From positions 1 through 63,414 of the forward strand of contig JAUIID010000004.1 in NCBI GenBank assembly GCA_030431615.1: 63,414 bases of DNA, given 5' to 3'. The DNA comes from Alphaproteobacteria bacterium (lineage in GTDB: Bacteria; Pseudomonadota; Alphaproteobacteria; Geminicoccales; Geminicoccaceae). The position numbers were made by a program, and so were the translations under genes. Positions 1-7,521 of this stretch are shown here, piece after piece; position 1 is the stretch's first letter; each line of letters opens with the position of its first letter. Under the pieces are notes generated by a model. The model worked only from the letters and a program-made list of their open reading frames with translations. It was not told the origin of the DNA and did not search any database.

Positions 1-756
1 ATGGACCGGATGATGCTCTACGACGAGGCGAGCGGCGAGCAGCTGCACGCCTTGCTCAACCCGGAGACGCTGACCCTGCGGCGGAGCGCCGGGCTGCGCG
101 ACCGGCGCCTTGACGAGCTTGCCGTCACCGCGCCCGAGAGCCCGGACGATCCCCTGATCTTCACGGGCGGCGGCGAGACGGAGATCGAGCTCGAGCTCCT
201 CTTCGACACGCGCCTCGACCGCCAGGGCGACGCACTCGAGGCGAGCGAGCCCGGAGCCGACGTGCGGACGACCACCGGCCGCATCTGGCGGCTGGCGGAA
301 AGCCGCCCGCCCAGCCATCGGGGCGACTGGCCGCCGCCGCTCAGGCTGATCTGGGGTGACTGGAGCGTGCCGGTCGCGGTGGTCGCCGTGGCCGAGCGGT
401 TCGAGGAATTCACCTCCCAGGGCGCCCCGCAGCGCTCCTGGCTGAGCCTGCGGCTGCGCCGCGTGGCGGCGTTCGGCCAGCCTCCGAGCGACCCGGAGCG
501 CCGGCCGATCCAGGGCGAGGCCATCGAGAGCTATCTCGAGCGGCTCCGCCAGGACGATCTCGTGGTGCAGCGGGCCGGCGCCGGGGCGTCCGGCAGCGAC
601 GGGGTGCTGCGCCTCGACCTTTTGGCCCAGGAGGCGTTCGGCGATCCCCGGGACTGGCGCATCATCGCCGAGCTCAGCGGCCTCGCGGACCCGCTCATGG
701 CCCCGGCCGACGGCCTCATCCTGACGGTGGCCGGCGACCGCGCGGAGACGCGTTGA
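1..756 (+). CDS. Contractile injection system tube/LysM adaptor (Afp7-like)
   Basis: The 251-residue protein fits the family that caps the inner tube and joins it to the spike in extracellular contractile injection systems (Afp7/PVC7; CIS tube protein plus LysM). Residues 1-165 resemble the tube-like fold: an early 'NPETLTL' strand, then acidic and Trp-rich strands. About residues 200-247 form a LysM-like module with 'LLAQEAFGDPRDWRIIAE' followed by 'ADGLILTV'. It is translationally coupled to the spike gene, whose ATG overlaps the stop. The ORF begins exactly at the window edge with ATG, so a longer N-terminus cannot be excluded. Family assignment rests on the motif and on the gene order with its neighbours. 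Confidence 0.75.
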   Translation: MDRMMLYDEASGEQLHALLNPETLTLRRSAGLRDRRLDELAVTAPESPDDPLIFTGGGETEIELELLFDTRLDRQGDALEASEPGADVRTTTGRIWRLAESRPPSHRGDWPPPLRLIWGDWSVPVAVVAVAERFEEFTSQGAPQRSWLSLRLRRVAAFGQPPSDPERRPIQGEAIESYLERLRQDDLVVQRAGAGASGSDGVLRLDLLAQEAFGDPRDWRIIAELSGLADPLMAPADGLILTVAGDRAETR

Positions 757-2270
757 TGGCCCATGGGATGGCATCGGCGCGGAGCGGCGCGGAGACCGGG
801 CTGGCACCGCCGCCGCTGCGCATCACGCTGGGCGGCAAGGTCCTGGACGACGACGCGCTTGGCCGAGTCACGAGCATCCGGGTGCTGCGCCGGCTCTCGA
901 CCGCGGCCATGGCGGAGCTTCGCCTCGACGACCTGCCGGACATGCTGCTGCCGGCGCTCGGCGCACCTCTCACGATCGTCCGGACCGATCGGGCCCTGCC
1001 CCTGTTCGAGGGCGAGGTCAGCGCCGTTCGCCGCTCGCGCCGGGGCGGCCGTCCGGCCGGGCTCGCCATTCGCGCCTTCGACCCCCTGCAGCGCCTGCAC
1101 CGCACGAGTGCTGCGGAGACGCTGCTCGAGACCACGCCCGCCGCCATCGCCAGGCGCTTCGCTGATGTGCTGGGGCTCGATTGCGTCGCCGCCCAGAGCG
1201 GGCCGCGCCTGCCGGTGCTGGTGCGCCGCGAGCGCAGCGATTTCGAGTTCCTCGTCAACGAGACCCGGCGTTTCGGGCTCTGGCTGCATGTCAGGGAGGG
1301 GGCGCTCAGGCTGCACGGGCTCGACGGCAGCGGCCCGGTGCAGCGCTTCGCCATCGACGAGGATGCGCTGGAAGCCCAGCTCGAAGCAAATCTCGAGGAG
1401 GCCCTGGGCTCGATCGCCTATACAGCTTGGTCGCCGGCGACGCTGGAGGAGCAGCCCGGCATGGCGATGGGGCTGCACGAGGCCGATCCGACCGCCGGCG
1501 AGGCGACGCTGCTCGACCTCGCGGCGGCGGATGGCGACGAGGCGCTCGACATGGCGAGTGCCGAGATGGCGCGCCGCGACGCGTCGCGGCAGGTGCTCCG
1601 GGCGCTGGTCGACGGCAGCCGGTCGATCGGCCTCGGCGACCGGCTCGAGATCGTCGATGGCGACAGGCTCCTGCCAGGGCTCGGCGGCCCCCTCGCCGTG
1701 ACGCGGCTCGAGGAGCGCATCGACGCGGCCGCCGGGCACGTGATCGAGTTCTCGACCGAGCCGCCGCCGGCCCCGCCCGTGGATGTCGCCGCCCGCGCCT
1801 GCTGGGGCCGGGTGGTCGACAATGACGACCCGGAGGGCTGCGGCCGGGCGCGCTTCGCCTTGCCGGCCTTCGGCGGGGTCGAGACCGGCTGGCTGCAGGT
1901 GCTGCGGCCGATGACCGGCCAGGGCCGCGGCTTCGCCTTCGCGCCCGGGATCGGCGACGACTGGCTCATCGTCGCCCCGGGTGGCCGGCCGGAGCATGGC
2001 TTCGCCGTCGGTGCGCTGAATGGCAGGCGGGCCGCAGCACTCGCCGAGGGAGCCGGCGACGCGGTCCGCTTCGGCTTCGTCACCGCTGCCGGACACCGGC
2101 TGGTCTTCGACGACGATGCCGGCACGGTCGGCCTCGAGGCGGCCGGCGGCTCGCGCTGGACGCTCGGGCCGGACGGGGTGAGCCTCAGGGCGGCCGGCGA
2201 CCTCACGCTCGAGGCACCCGGCCACAACGTCGTCATCCGCGGCGCGCGCATCGACCTGAGCAAGGGCTAG
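756..2270 (+). CDS. VgrG-like spike / baseplate hub protein (Afp8-like)
   Basis: This protein (504 aa from ATG 756; a TTG at 753 is in frame) resembles the trimeric spike of contractile tails, a fusion of gp27-like hub and gp5-like OB-fold needle domains. Residues about 20-330 look like the phage late-control gpD/hub part, with 'RSDFEFLVNETRRFGLWLHV' typical of VgrG hubs. Residues about 345-425 are an OB fold, with 'ARACWGRVVDN', 'GWLQVLRP' and 'GDDWLIVAP'. The C-terminal part has repeated beta strands. The ATG overlaps the upstream stop. No extra effector domain is fused at the C-terminus. It should sit at the centre of the baseplate under the PAAR-like tip encoded next. Confidence 0.88.
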   Translation: MAHGMASARSGAETGLAPPPLRITLGGKVLDDDALGRVTSIRVLRRLSTAAMAELRLDDLPDMLLPALGAPLTIVRTDRALPLFEGEVSAVRRSRRGGRPAGLAIRAFDPLQRLHRTSAAETLLETTPAAIARRFADVLGLDCVAAQSGPRLPVLVRRERSDFEFLVNETRRFGLWLHVREGALRLHGLDGSGPVQRFAIDEDALEAQLEANLEEALGSIAYTAWSPATLEEQPGMAMGLHEADPTAGEATLLDLAAADGDEALDMASAEMARRDASRQVLRALVDGSRSIGLGDRLEIVDGDRLLPGLGGPLAVTRLEERIDAAAGHVIEFSTEPPPAPPVDVAARACWGRVVDNDDPEGCGRARFALPAFGGVETGWLQVLRPMTGQGRGFAFAPGIGDDWLIVAPGGRPEHGFAVGALNGRRAAALAEGAGDAVRFGFVTAAGHRLVFDDDAGTVGLEAAGGSRWTLGPDGVSLRAAGDLTLEAPGHNVVIRGARIDLSKG

Positions 2271-2282
2271 GAGGCTTCCTCG

Positions 2283-2618
2283 ATGCTGCTCCTGAACGCC
2301 GCCGCCGCCGTCTTCTGCGCCCACGGGCCGGGCCGCGTCGCCGCCCTGCCGCGCCAGACCTTCGCCCGGATCGAAGGCCTGCCGATCCTGACCAGGGGCG
2401 ACACGCTCGGCCGCCCGGTCGCCGGCTGCCCGCCGACACCGCCGCTCAAGCCCTGCCTCGTCACCATCGCCGAGACCGAGGGCCATTCCGAGCTCGTCCG
2501 GATCGACGGCGAGCCGGCCCTGCTCGACACGCTGAGCGGCATCACCAGCGGCGATCCGCCGGGGGCGGTCGACTACACCGCCCGCAGCCCCGGCCAGCAC
2601 CTGGTGCAGGAGACATGA
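2283..2618 (+). CDS. PAAR-like spike tip protein
   Basis: A 111-residue protein between the spike and gp25 genes. It contains 'RVAALPRQTFARIEGLPIL' and 'GRPVAGCPPTPPLKPCLVTI', followed by a second 'RIDGEPALLDTLSG' strand. The pattern of short strands, Gly/Pro turns and paired Cys resembles PAAR-like proteins that sharpen the VgrG spike. The AGGAGG ribosome binding site ends 8 bases before the ATG, and the stop overlaps the ATG of the next gene. In Afp-type operons the tip gene lies close to the gp25 gene, which supports the call. The classical PAAR motif is not obvious by eye, so the exact family remains uncertain. Confidence 0.6.
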   Translation: MLLLNAAAAVFCAHGPGRVAALPRQTFARIEGLPILTRGDTLGRPVAGCPPTPPLKPCLVTIAETEGHSELVRIDGEPALLDTLSGITSGDPPGAVDYTARSPGQHLVQET

Positions 2619-3067
2619 GCCCCGAGGGCCGGAGCCGGCGACGCCTGCAGCGCGGGCTCCGCTTCTTCCCGCTGGACGCGGGCGACGCCCGGCCGCCCGG
2701 CCTCGCCATCGACAGCCATGGCGGCATGCGCATGGTCGAGGGCGCCGACACGGTGCGGCAGTCGCTGATGACCCTGCTCTCGACCCGGCCGGGCGAGCGG
2801 GTCATGCGGCCGGACTATGGCTGCGACCTCGACGCCCTGGCCTTCGCCCCCTTCGGGGCGACCACCAACACGCTCGCGAAGCTCCTGGTCCGCCGGGCGG
2901 TCGAGTGGTTCGAGCCGCGGGCGGAGATCAGGCGCCTCGAGGTCACGACGGCGGCACGCAGTGCGGCGGAGCTGGTCATCACCCTCGACTACGCGGTGCG
3001 CGGCGAGCCGGGCCAAGACCGGCTGGCCTTCACCGTGCCCACCCGGCCCGACGAGCCAGCGCCATGA
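2615..3067 (+). CDS. GPW/gp25-family baseplate wedge protein (Afp9-like)
   Basis: The 150-residue protein carries the gp25 signature: 'SLMTLLSTRPGERVMRPDYG' at about residues 50-68, then 'LAKLLVRRAVEWFEPRAEI'. In T4 phage, type VI secretion (TssE) and eCIS, gp25 proteins nucleate the sheath at the baseplate through an EPR-type core; here the Glu-Pro-Arg is visible in 'WFEPRAEI'. The start overlaps the stop of the tip gene and the stop overlaps the start of the gp47-like gene (ATGA), so stoichiometric translation is likely. Residues 1-40 form an Arg-rich N-terminal extension. Confidence 0.92.
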   Translation: MSPEGRSRRRLQRGLRFFPLDAGDARPPGLAIDSHGGMRMVEGADTVRQSLMTLLSTRPGERVMRPDYGCDLDALAFAPFGATTNTLAKLLVRRAVEWFEPRAEIRRLEVTTAARSAAELVITLDYAVRGEPGQDRLAFTVPTRPDEPAP

Positions 3068-5688
3068 CCCTGAAGCCGCCCAATCTCGACGATCGCACCT
3101 TCGACGACCTGGTCCAGGCGGCGGCCGAGCGGATCGAGGCCTCCTGCCCCGAATGGACCGACTTCTCCGCCGGCGATCCCGGCAGGACGCTGGTCGAGGT
3201 CTTCGCCTATCTGACCGAGACGCTGATCTGGCGGGTCAACCGCCTGCCGGAGCGCGCCTATCACGAGTTCCTGGGGCTCATGGGCATCGGGGTGCGCCCG
3301 CCGGCAGCGGCGTCGGCGCTGCTCACCATCAGCCGCGCCGACCCGGCGGAACCGGCGAGCCTGCCGCCCGGCACGCGGGTCCTGGCCGAGCGGCCGGGCG
3401 GCGGCGGCGATCCCGTCACCTTCGTGACGCTCGCCGGCGTGCAGTTCGAGGCGGGGGCCGCGGCGGCAACCGTGCGGGCCGCCCATGTCGAGGCGGTCGA
3501 GGGCGAGCTGGTCGGCGAGGGCGACGGCCGGCCGGGGCAGAGCTTCCGCGTCGCCCGGGCGCCGATCCTGGCCCCGCTCGGCGATGCGGGCGACCTCGCC
3601 GTCGGCGTCGAGCTCGGTGCTGCCGAGGAGCCGCCGGCCGGCGAGACGGTGCGGCGCTTCGGCGAGACCCGCTTCGCCGTCTGGCGCGAGGTCCTGGACT
3701 TCAGCGCCTGCCGCGCCGGCGACCGCGTCTACGTGGCGGATCGGGCCACCGGCCTCATCCTCTTCGCCCCGGCGGTGCGCCTCGCCACGCCCGGCGAGGC
3801 CGATGTCGGCCCGCCGCCCCTCGGCCGCCGCCCCGAGGCGCTGGCTGCCGCCCCCGGCAAGGGCCGGCGGGTGCGTGTCTGGTATCGCGTCGGCGGCGGC
3901 GAGGTCGGCAATGTCGTGGCCGGCGCGCTCACACGGCTCGAGCCACCCCGGGCCGGGATCGCGGTGACCAACCCCGCGGCCGCGACCGGCGGGCGCGACG
4001 GCGAGACGGTCGCCAATGCCGTCGCCCGCGGGGCGCGCGACCTCGCCGCGCGCGGCCGGGCGGTCACCGCCAGCGACTACGAGGCGCTGGCCGAGAGCCA
4101 GGGGCACGTCACCCGGGCCCGGGCCTACCCCCTGGCCGAGATCTGGCGCCACGCGGCACCCGGCTCGGTCGAGGTGGTGCTGACCCCGTTCCTCGCGGCG
4201 GACCCGGAGAGGGGGCCGCTGACCCGCCCCATCCTCGAGGCGGCCTGCACCGAGGACGGGCTCGAGCGCACCCGCCGGCTGCTGGCGGAGCGCCGTCCGC
4301 TCGGCGCCCGCTCGGAGGCGCGCTGGGCCGCCTTCAAGCCGATCCGCATCCGCGTGCGGGCGTCGCTCCGGGCGCATGTCGACCAGGAGGCGATCGCCGG
4401 CCGCCTCCAGCGCGCCCTGGACGCGCTGATCTCGCCCTTGCCCGATCCCGCCACCGGTGCCGCCGGCTGGCCGTTCGGCCAGCCCTTGCGCAGCTGGCAC
4501 ATCAACGACCTGGTGCGCCGCGAGCCTGGCATCGACTATCTCGAGGACCCGGTCATCGAGACCGACGAGACGCCGCACGGGGTCACGCGCACGCTCGCCG
4601 CCGATCGCTTCCAGCAGGGCTTCTGGTATGCCGGTTCCGGCGACGCGCTCTATCGCTCGGTCAATGACGGCGACGGCTGGGAGCTCGCCCGGCGTTTCGC
4701 GGACGAGACCGTCGAGCTGGTGGCGACGCCGGCCGCCTGGCACCGGGCGCCGGAGATGGTCGGCCTCGTCGCCATCGTCACCCGCTCCGGCACCGGCGGC
4801 GCCTTCTACCTCTCGCGCGACTGCGGCGACAGCTTCGCCCTGCAGCTCCGCTTCGAGGAGGACGCGATGGTTCGCGACCTCGACTTCGTCATGCGCGACG
4901 CCGGGCCGGCCCTGCTGTTCGCCGCCCAGGACGGGCTACGCGAGTTCGTCATCGACCGCGACCGGCTGTGGCGCCAGATCGTCGTCGACCCGGCCCAGCC
5001 CGACCTCTCGCTGCAGGCGCTCGCCGTCGCCCGCAACCCGGTGGCCGGCACCAGCGTCTTCGTCTCGGTGATCGGCCGCGGCCTCTACTGCTCGTCGCGC
5101 GACGGCATTGCCGGCAGCTTCCGCGGAATCGGCCCGGCCGGCTTCCAGCATGCCCTCTTCGGCGTGCTCGAGGCGCACGAGTTCGGCGGCCGGAGCCGGG
5201 TCTGGGCGGGTGTGCGCGCACCCTCCGACGCCGAGGGCGAGGGCTGCTTCGAGTTCAGCGTGACCGGCACGGAGGACCAGCCGCCGGTGCGCCGCCTGCT
5301 CGAAGGGTGGGGCGGCGAGAGCTGCCGCGGGCTCGCCTTCCAGGACGACCTCGTGCTTTCGGGCACGCACCGGGGCGGCGTGCAGACCCTCTCGCTCACC
5401 GACGCGGAGCCGCGCTGGCGGCCCTCCGACGTCACCTGCGGCCTGCCGCTCAGGCGGCGCGACGCGCTGCAGCCGGTCCTGGTCATCGCGGCGGCCAACG
5501 GTGTCGTGATGGCCGGGCCGGACCGGCGCGACGATGGCGAGGGTGGCGGCGTCTATCGCAGCACCGACGGGCGGAGCTTCCGCCTGTGCAGCCCGCGCCA
5601 GCATCGCGGCATGGTCACCCTGCCGCCCAACTGGCTCTTCTGCGCCGCCGACCACCACGTCATCGAGCCGCCCGAAGATGAACGCTGA
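3064..5688 (+). CDS. Baseplate J/gp47-family protein fused to Asp-box beta-propeller (Afp11-like)
   Basis: The 874-residue protein begins with the usual baseplate wedge N-terminus, 'FDDLVQAAAERIEASCPEWT' then 'DPGRTLVEVFAYLTETL', as in Afp11/gpJ proteins that build the baseplate wedge. A gp47-like core follows to about residue 510, with 'NDLVRREPGIDYLED' near its end. Residues about 515-870 do not belong to the normal family. They hold four Asp-box-like repeats (SVNDGDGW, SRDCGDSF, SSRDGIAGSF, STDGRSF) at fairly regular spacing, typical of sialidase/VPS10-type beta-propellers. The start ATG overlaps the gp25 stop; an in-frame upstream start at 2905 would run through gp25 and is unlikely. The propeller may be a carbohydrate- or protein-binding surface on the baseplate rim (inference). 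Confidence 0.85.
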   Translation: MTLKPPNLDDRTFDDLVQAAAERIEASCPEWTDFSAGDPGRTLVEVFAYLTETLIWRVNRLPERAYHEFLGLMGIGVRPPAAASALLTISRADPAEPASLPPGTRVLAERPGGGGDPVTFVTLAGVQFEAGAAAATVRAAHVEAVEGELVGEGDGRPGQSFRVARAPILAPLGDAGDLAVGVELGAAEEPPAGETVRRFGETRFAVWREVLDFSACRAGDRVYVADRATGLILFAPAVRLATPGEADVGPPPLGRRPEALAAAPGKGRRVRVWYRVGGGEVGNVVAGALTRLEPPRAGIAVTNPAAATGGRDGETVANAVARGARDLAARGRAVTASDYEALAESQGHVTRARAYPLAEIWRHAAPGSVEVVLTPFLAADPERGPLTRPILEAACTEDGLERTRRLLAERRPLGARSEARWAAFKPIRIRVRASLRAHVDQEAIAGRLQRALDALISPLPDPATGAAGWPFGQPLRSWHINDLVRREPGIDYLEDPVIETDETPHGVTRTLAADRFQQGFWYAGSGDALYRSVNDGDGWELARRFADETVELVATPAAWHRAPEMVGLVAIVTRSGTGGAFYLSRDCGDSFALQLRFEEDAMVRDLDFVMRDAGPALLFAAQDGLREFVIDRDRLWRQIVVDPAQPDLSLQALAVARNPVAGTSVFVSVIGRGLYCSSRDGIAGSFRGIGPAGFQHALFGVLEAHEFGGRSRVWAGVRAPSDAEGEGCFEFSVTGTEDQPPVRRLLEGWGGESCRGLAFQDDLVLSGTHRGGVQTLSLTDAEPRWRPSDVTCGLPLRRRDALQPVLVIAAANGVVMAGPDRRDDGEGGGVYRSTDGRSFRLCSPRQHRGMVTLPPNWLFCAADHHVIEPPEDER

Positions 5689-6220
5689 GCGCATCCTGGC
5701 CCTGCTGCCGGGCTTCTGGCGTGGCGCCCGCCTGCCCGGCAGCCCGCTCGACGCGACGCTCGAGGCCATGGCGGAGATGCTGGCGCCGGTGGCGGAGCGC
5801 CTCGACACCATCGACGAGATCCTCGACCCGCGCCGCTGCCCGGACCGCATGCTGCCCTGGCTCGCCACCATGGTCGGCATGGCGCCGCTGCTGCCGCTGC
5901 ACCGGGGGGGCCAGGGCGTGCTCGACGACGCAGCGCTCAGGGCACTGATCATGGCGGCGCCGCGGCTCACCGCCGACCGCGGCACGAGGGCCGCGCTGGA
6001 GCACGCCCTCGAGGTCGCCCTCGGCGAGGGTCTCGTGATCGACGAGGGCGGCGACGGGCGGGCCTTCCACTTCACCCTCGAGGCGCCGGGCGAGCTGCGC
6101 CCGCGGGCCGAGCTGATCGAGGCGCTGGTCTGGCTGCTCAAGCCGGCCCACGTCACCCACGCGATCCGCTGGCGCGAGCCCGGCGAGGGCGCGGTGGAGG
6201 CGAGCGGCCAAGCCGTGTAG
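5678..6220 (+). CDS. Phage tail protein I-like baseplate protein (Afp12-like)
   Basis: A 180-residue protein starting at an ATG inside the end of the gp47-like gene. It shows the tail protein I pattern: 'ILALLPGFWRGA', 'LDTIDEILDPRRCPDRMLPW' and 'LAPVAERL', then 'AALEHALEVALGEG' and 'LLKPAHVTHAIRWRE'. In P2 and eCIS this protein joins gpJ at the outer wedge and carries fibres. No tail fibre gene follows; the next genes encode membrane PASTA proteins, which is unusual. The annotated start gives the family-typical N-terminus; longer in-frame extensions overlap the propeller coding region. Confidence 0.8.
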   Translation: MNAERILALLPGFWRGARLPGSPLDATLEAMAEMLAPVAERLDTIDEILDPRRCPDRMLPWLATMVGMAPLLPLHRGGQGVLDDAALRALIMAAPRLTADRGTRAALEHALEVALGEGLVIDEGGDGRAFHFTLEAPGELRPRAELIEALVWLLKPAHVTHAIRWREPGEGAVEASGQAV

Positions 6221-6263
6221 GCTGGCTGAATCAAGGCAGGCATCGGCTCGGGGAGCGAGAGAG

Positions 6264-7424
6264 ATGGCAGCGATCGTCAATATCGACCAGCCGGTGACCG
6301 GGCTCGTGCTCGATGCCGGGCAGAAGGAGACGCTCAGCCTCGACGTGGTCAACGTGGCCGGCCGGCCCCTGCAGGTGGCCGTCGCCACCGTGCCCGAGGC
6401 CAATGCGGGCGGCACGGTGCCCGGCTGGATCACCATCGAGGGCGAGACGACGCTGAAGCTCGCGCCGAGCGAGACGCGCAAAATCACCATAGGCCTGGCG
6501 CCGCCCGCGGGTGCGGCCGGCGGGGCCGCCTTTCGCCTCAAGGTCTACGAGGTCTCGCTGCCCGAGGAGAACAACAGCTTCAGCGAGGTCGTGCAGGTCA
6601 CGGTCAACGCGGCGGCCGCACCGGTCGTCGAAAAGAAGCGGCCCTGGGCGCGCATGGGCGCCATCGCCGCCGTCCTCGCCCTGCTCCTCGCCGGCGGTGG
6701 CTGGCTCGCCTATGACCGGCTCAGTCCCGGGGCCCTGCCCAATGTCGAGGGCCGGCCGCTCGCCGAGGCCATCGCCGCCCTCGGGGAGGCCGGTGTCGCC
6801 CGCTCGGCGATCGAGGAGGAGCGGCCGATCGAGCGCGACGCCGACGGCACGGTGACCCGGCAAACGCCCGCCGCCGGCACGACCATCGAGGAGGGGCTCG
6901 TGGTGACGCTGACCGCCCCGCGCCCGCCCGAGACCGTCACCCTGCCGCGCCTGCCGGACGATGCCACGGGTGCGGTGGCGCAGGAGACCTATGGCGCTCT
7001 CGGCCTCACGGTCGAGCTGGTCGAGGATGCAGCTGCACCGGGCCAGGAGCCCGGCCTTGTCGTCGACGTCACGCCGGCCCCGGGTTCGACGGTCGCCGAG
7101 GACGAGACGGTGCGGGTGACTGTGCTCTCGGCCCGGGCCACGGTGCCCGATGTCAAGGACGGCGTGCTCACCCCGGCCATGCGCAACGAGATGAAAATGA
7201 GTTTCGAGCTGGTCGAGGACCGGGTCGAAGACGCGAACCACGATGCCGGCTTCGTCCTGGCACAGAGCCCGGTCGGCGAGCAGCCGCGCGGCAGCCAGGT
7301 CCTGCTGGTGACGACCCGCAAGCCGCGCTCGGGCGGCGGCCGGTTCAACAGGGATCTCAGGATACACGAGCTCTTCCAGGGCAACGCGGACATCCAGACG
7401 CAGATGATGAGTCGCCCCCAATAG
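6264..7424 (+). CDS. Single-pass membrane protein with N-terminal Ig-like domain and three PASTA-like repeats
   Basis: The 386-residue protein has no signal peptide. Residues 1-115 form a beta-rich Ig-like domain ending in 'LKVYEVSLPEENNSFSE'. A basic patch (EKKRPWAR, 123-130) precedes a transmembrane helix at 131-150. The C-terminal part has three PASTA-like repeats starting near 158 (LPNVEGRPLAEA), 233 (LPRLPDD) and 303 (VPDVKDG), each about 70 residues with 'TPAAGT' or 'TPAPGS' turns. Positive-inside logic puts the Ig-like domain in the cytoplasm and the PASTA tail in the periplasm. PASTA domains in known proteins often bind peptidoglycan. It lies 43 bases after the last baseplate gene and has a longer paralogue next door, so a role with the injection system is likely but unproven. 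Confidence 0.75.
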   Translation: MAAIVNIDQPVTGLVLDAGQKETLSLDVVNVAGRPLQVAVATVPEANAGGTVPGWITIEGETTLKLAPSETRKITIGLAPPAGAAGGAAFRLKVYEVSLPEENNSFSEVVQVTVNAAAAPVVEKKRPWARMGAIAAVLALLLAGGGWLAYDRLSPGALPNVEGRPLAEAIAALGEAGVARSAIEEERPIERDADGTVTRQTPAAGTTIEEGLVVTLTAPRPPETVTLPRLPDDATGAVAQETYGALGLTVELVEDAAAPGQEPGLVVDVTPAPGSTVAEDETVRVTVLSARATVPDVKDGVLTPAMRNEMKMSFELVEDRVEDANHDAGFVLAQSPVGEQPRGSQVLLVTTRKPRSGGGRFNRDLRIHELFQGNADIQTQMMSRPQ

Positions 7425-7521
7425 GCTCACCCGCCCGTCCACCGGCCTTGAGGCCGGCGCCGCCGTCGGGCAGGTTCGGGGCAAGTGCAACGACCGACCA
7501 TTTCGAGGAAGAGCACCGCCC

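Noticed and set aside
531-2600. A 689-codon open frame on the minus strand over the spike genes
   Set aside because: It lies entirely antisense to convincing eCIS genes and its translation is a low-complexity Arg/Gly/Ala mix typical of high-GC shadow frames.
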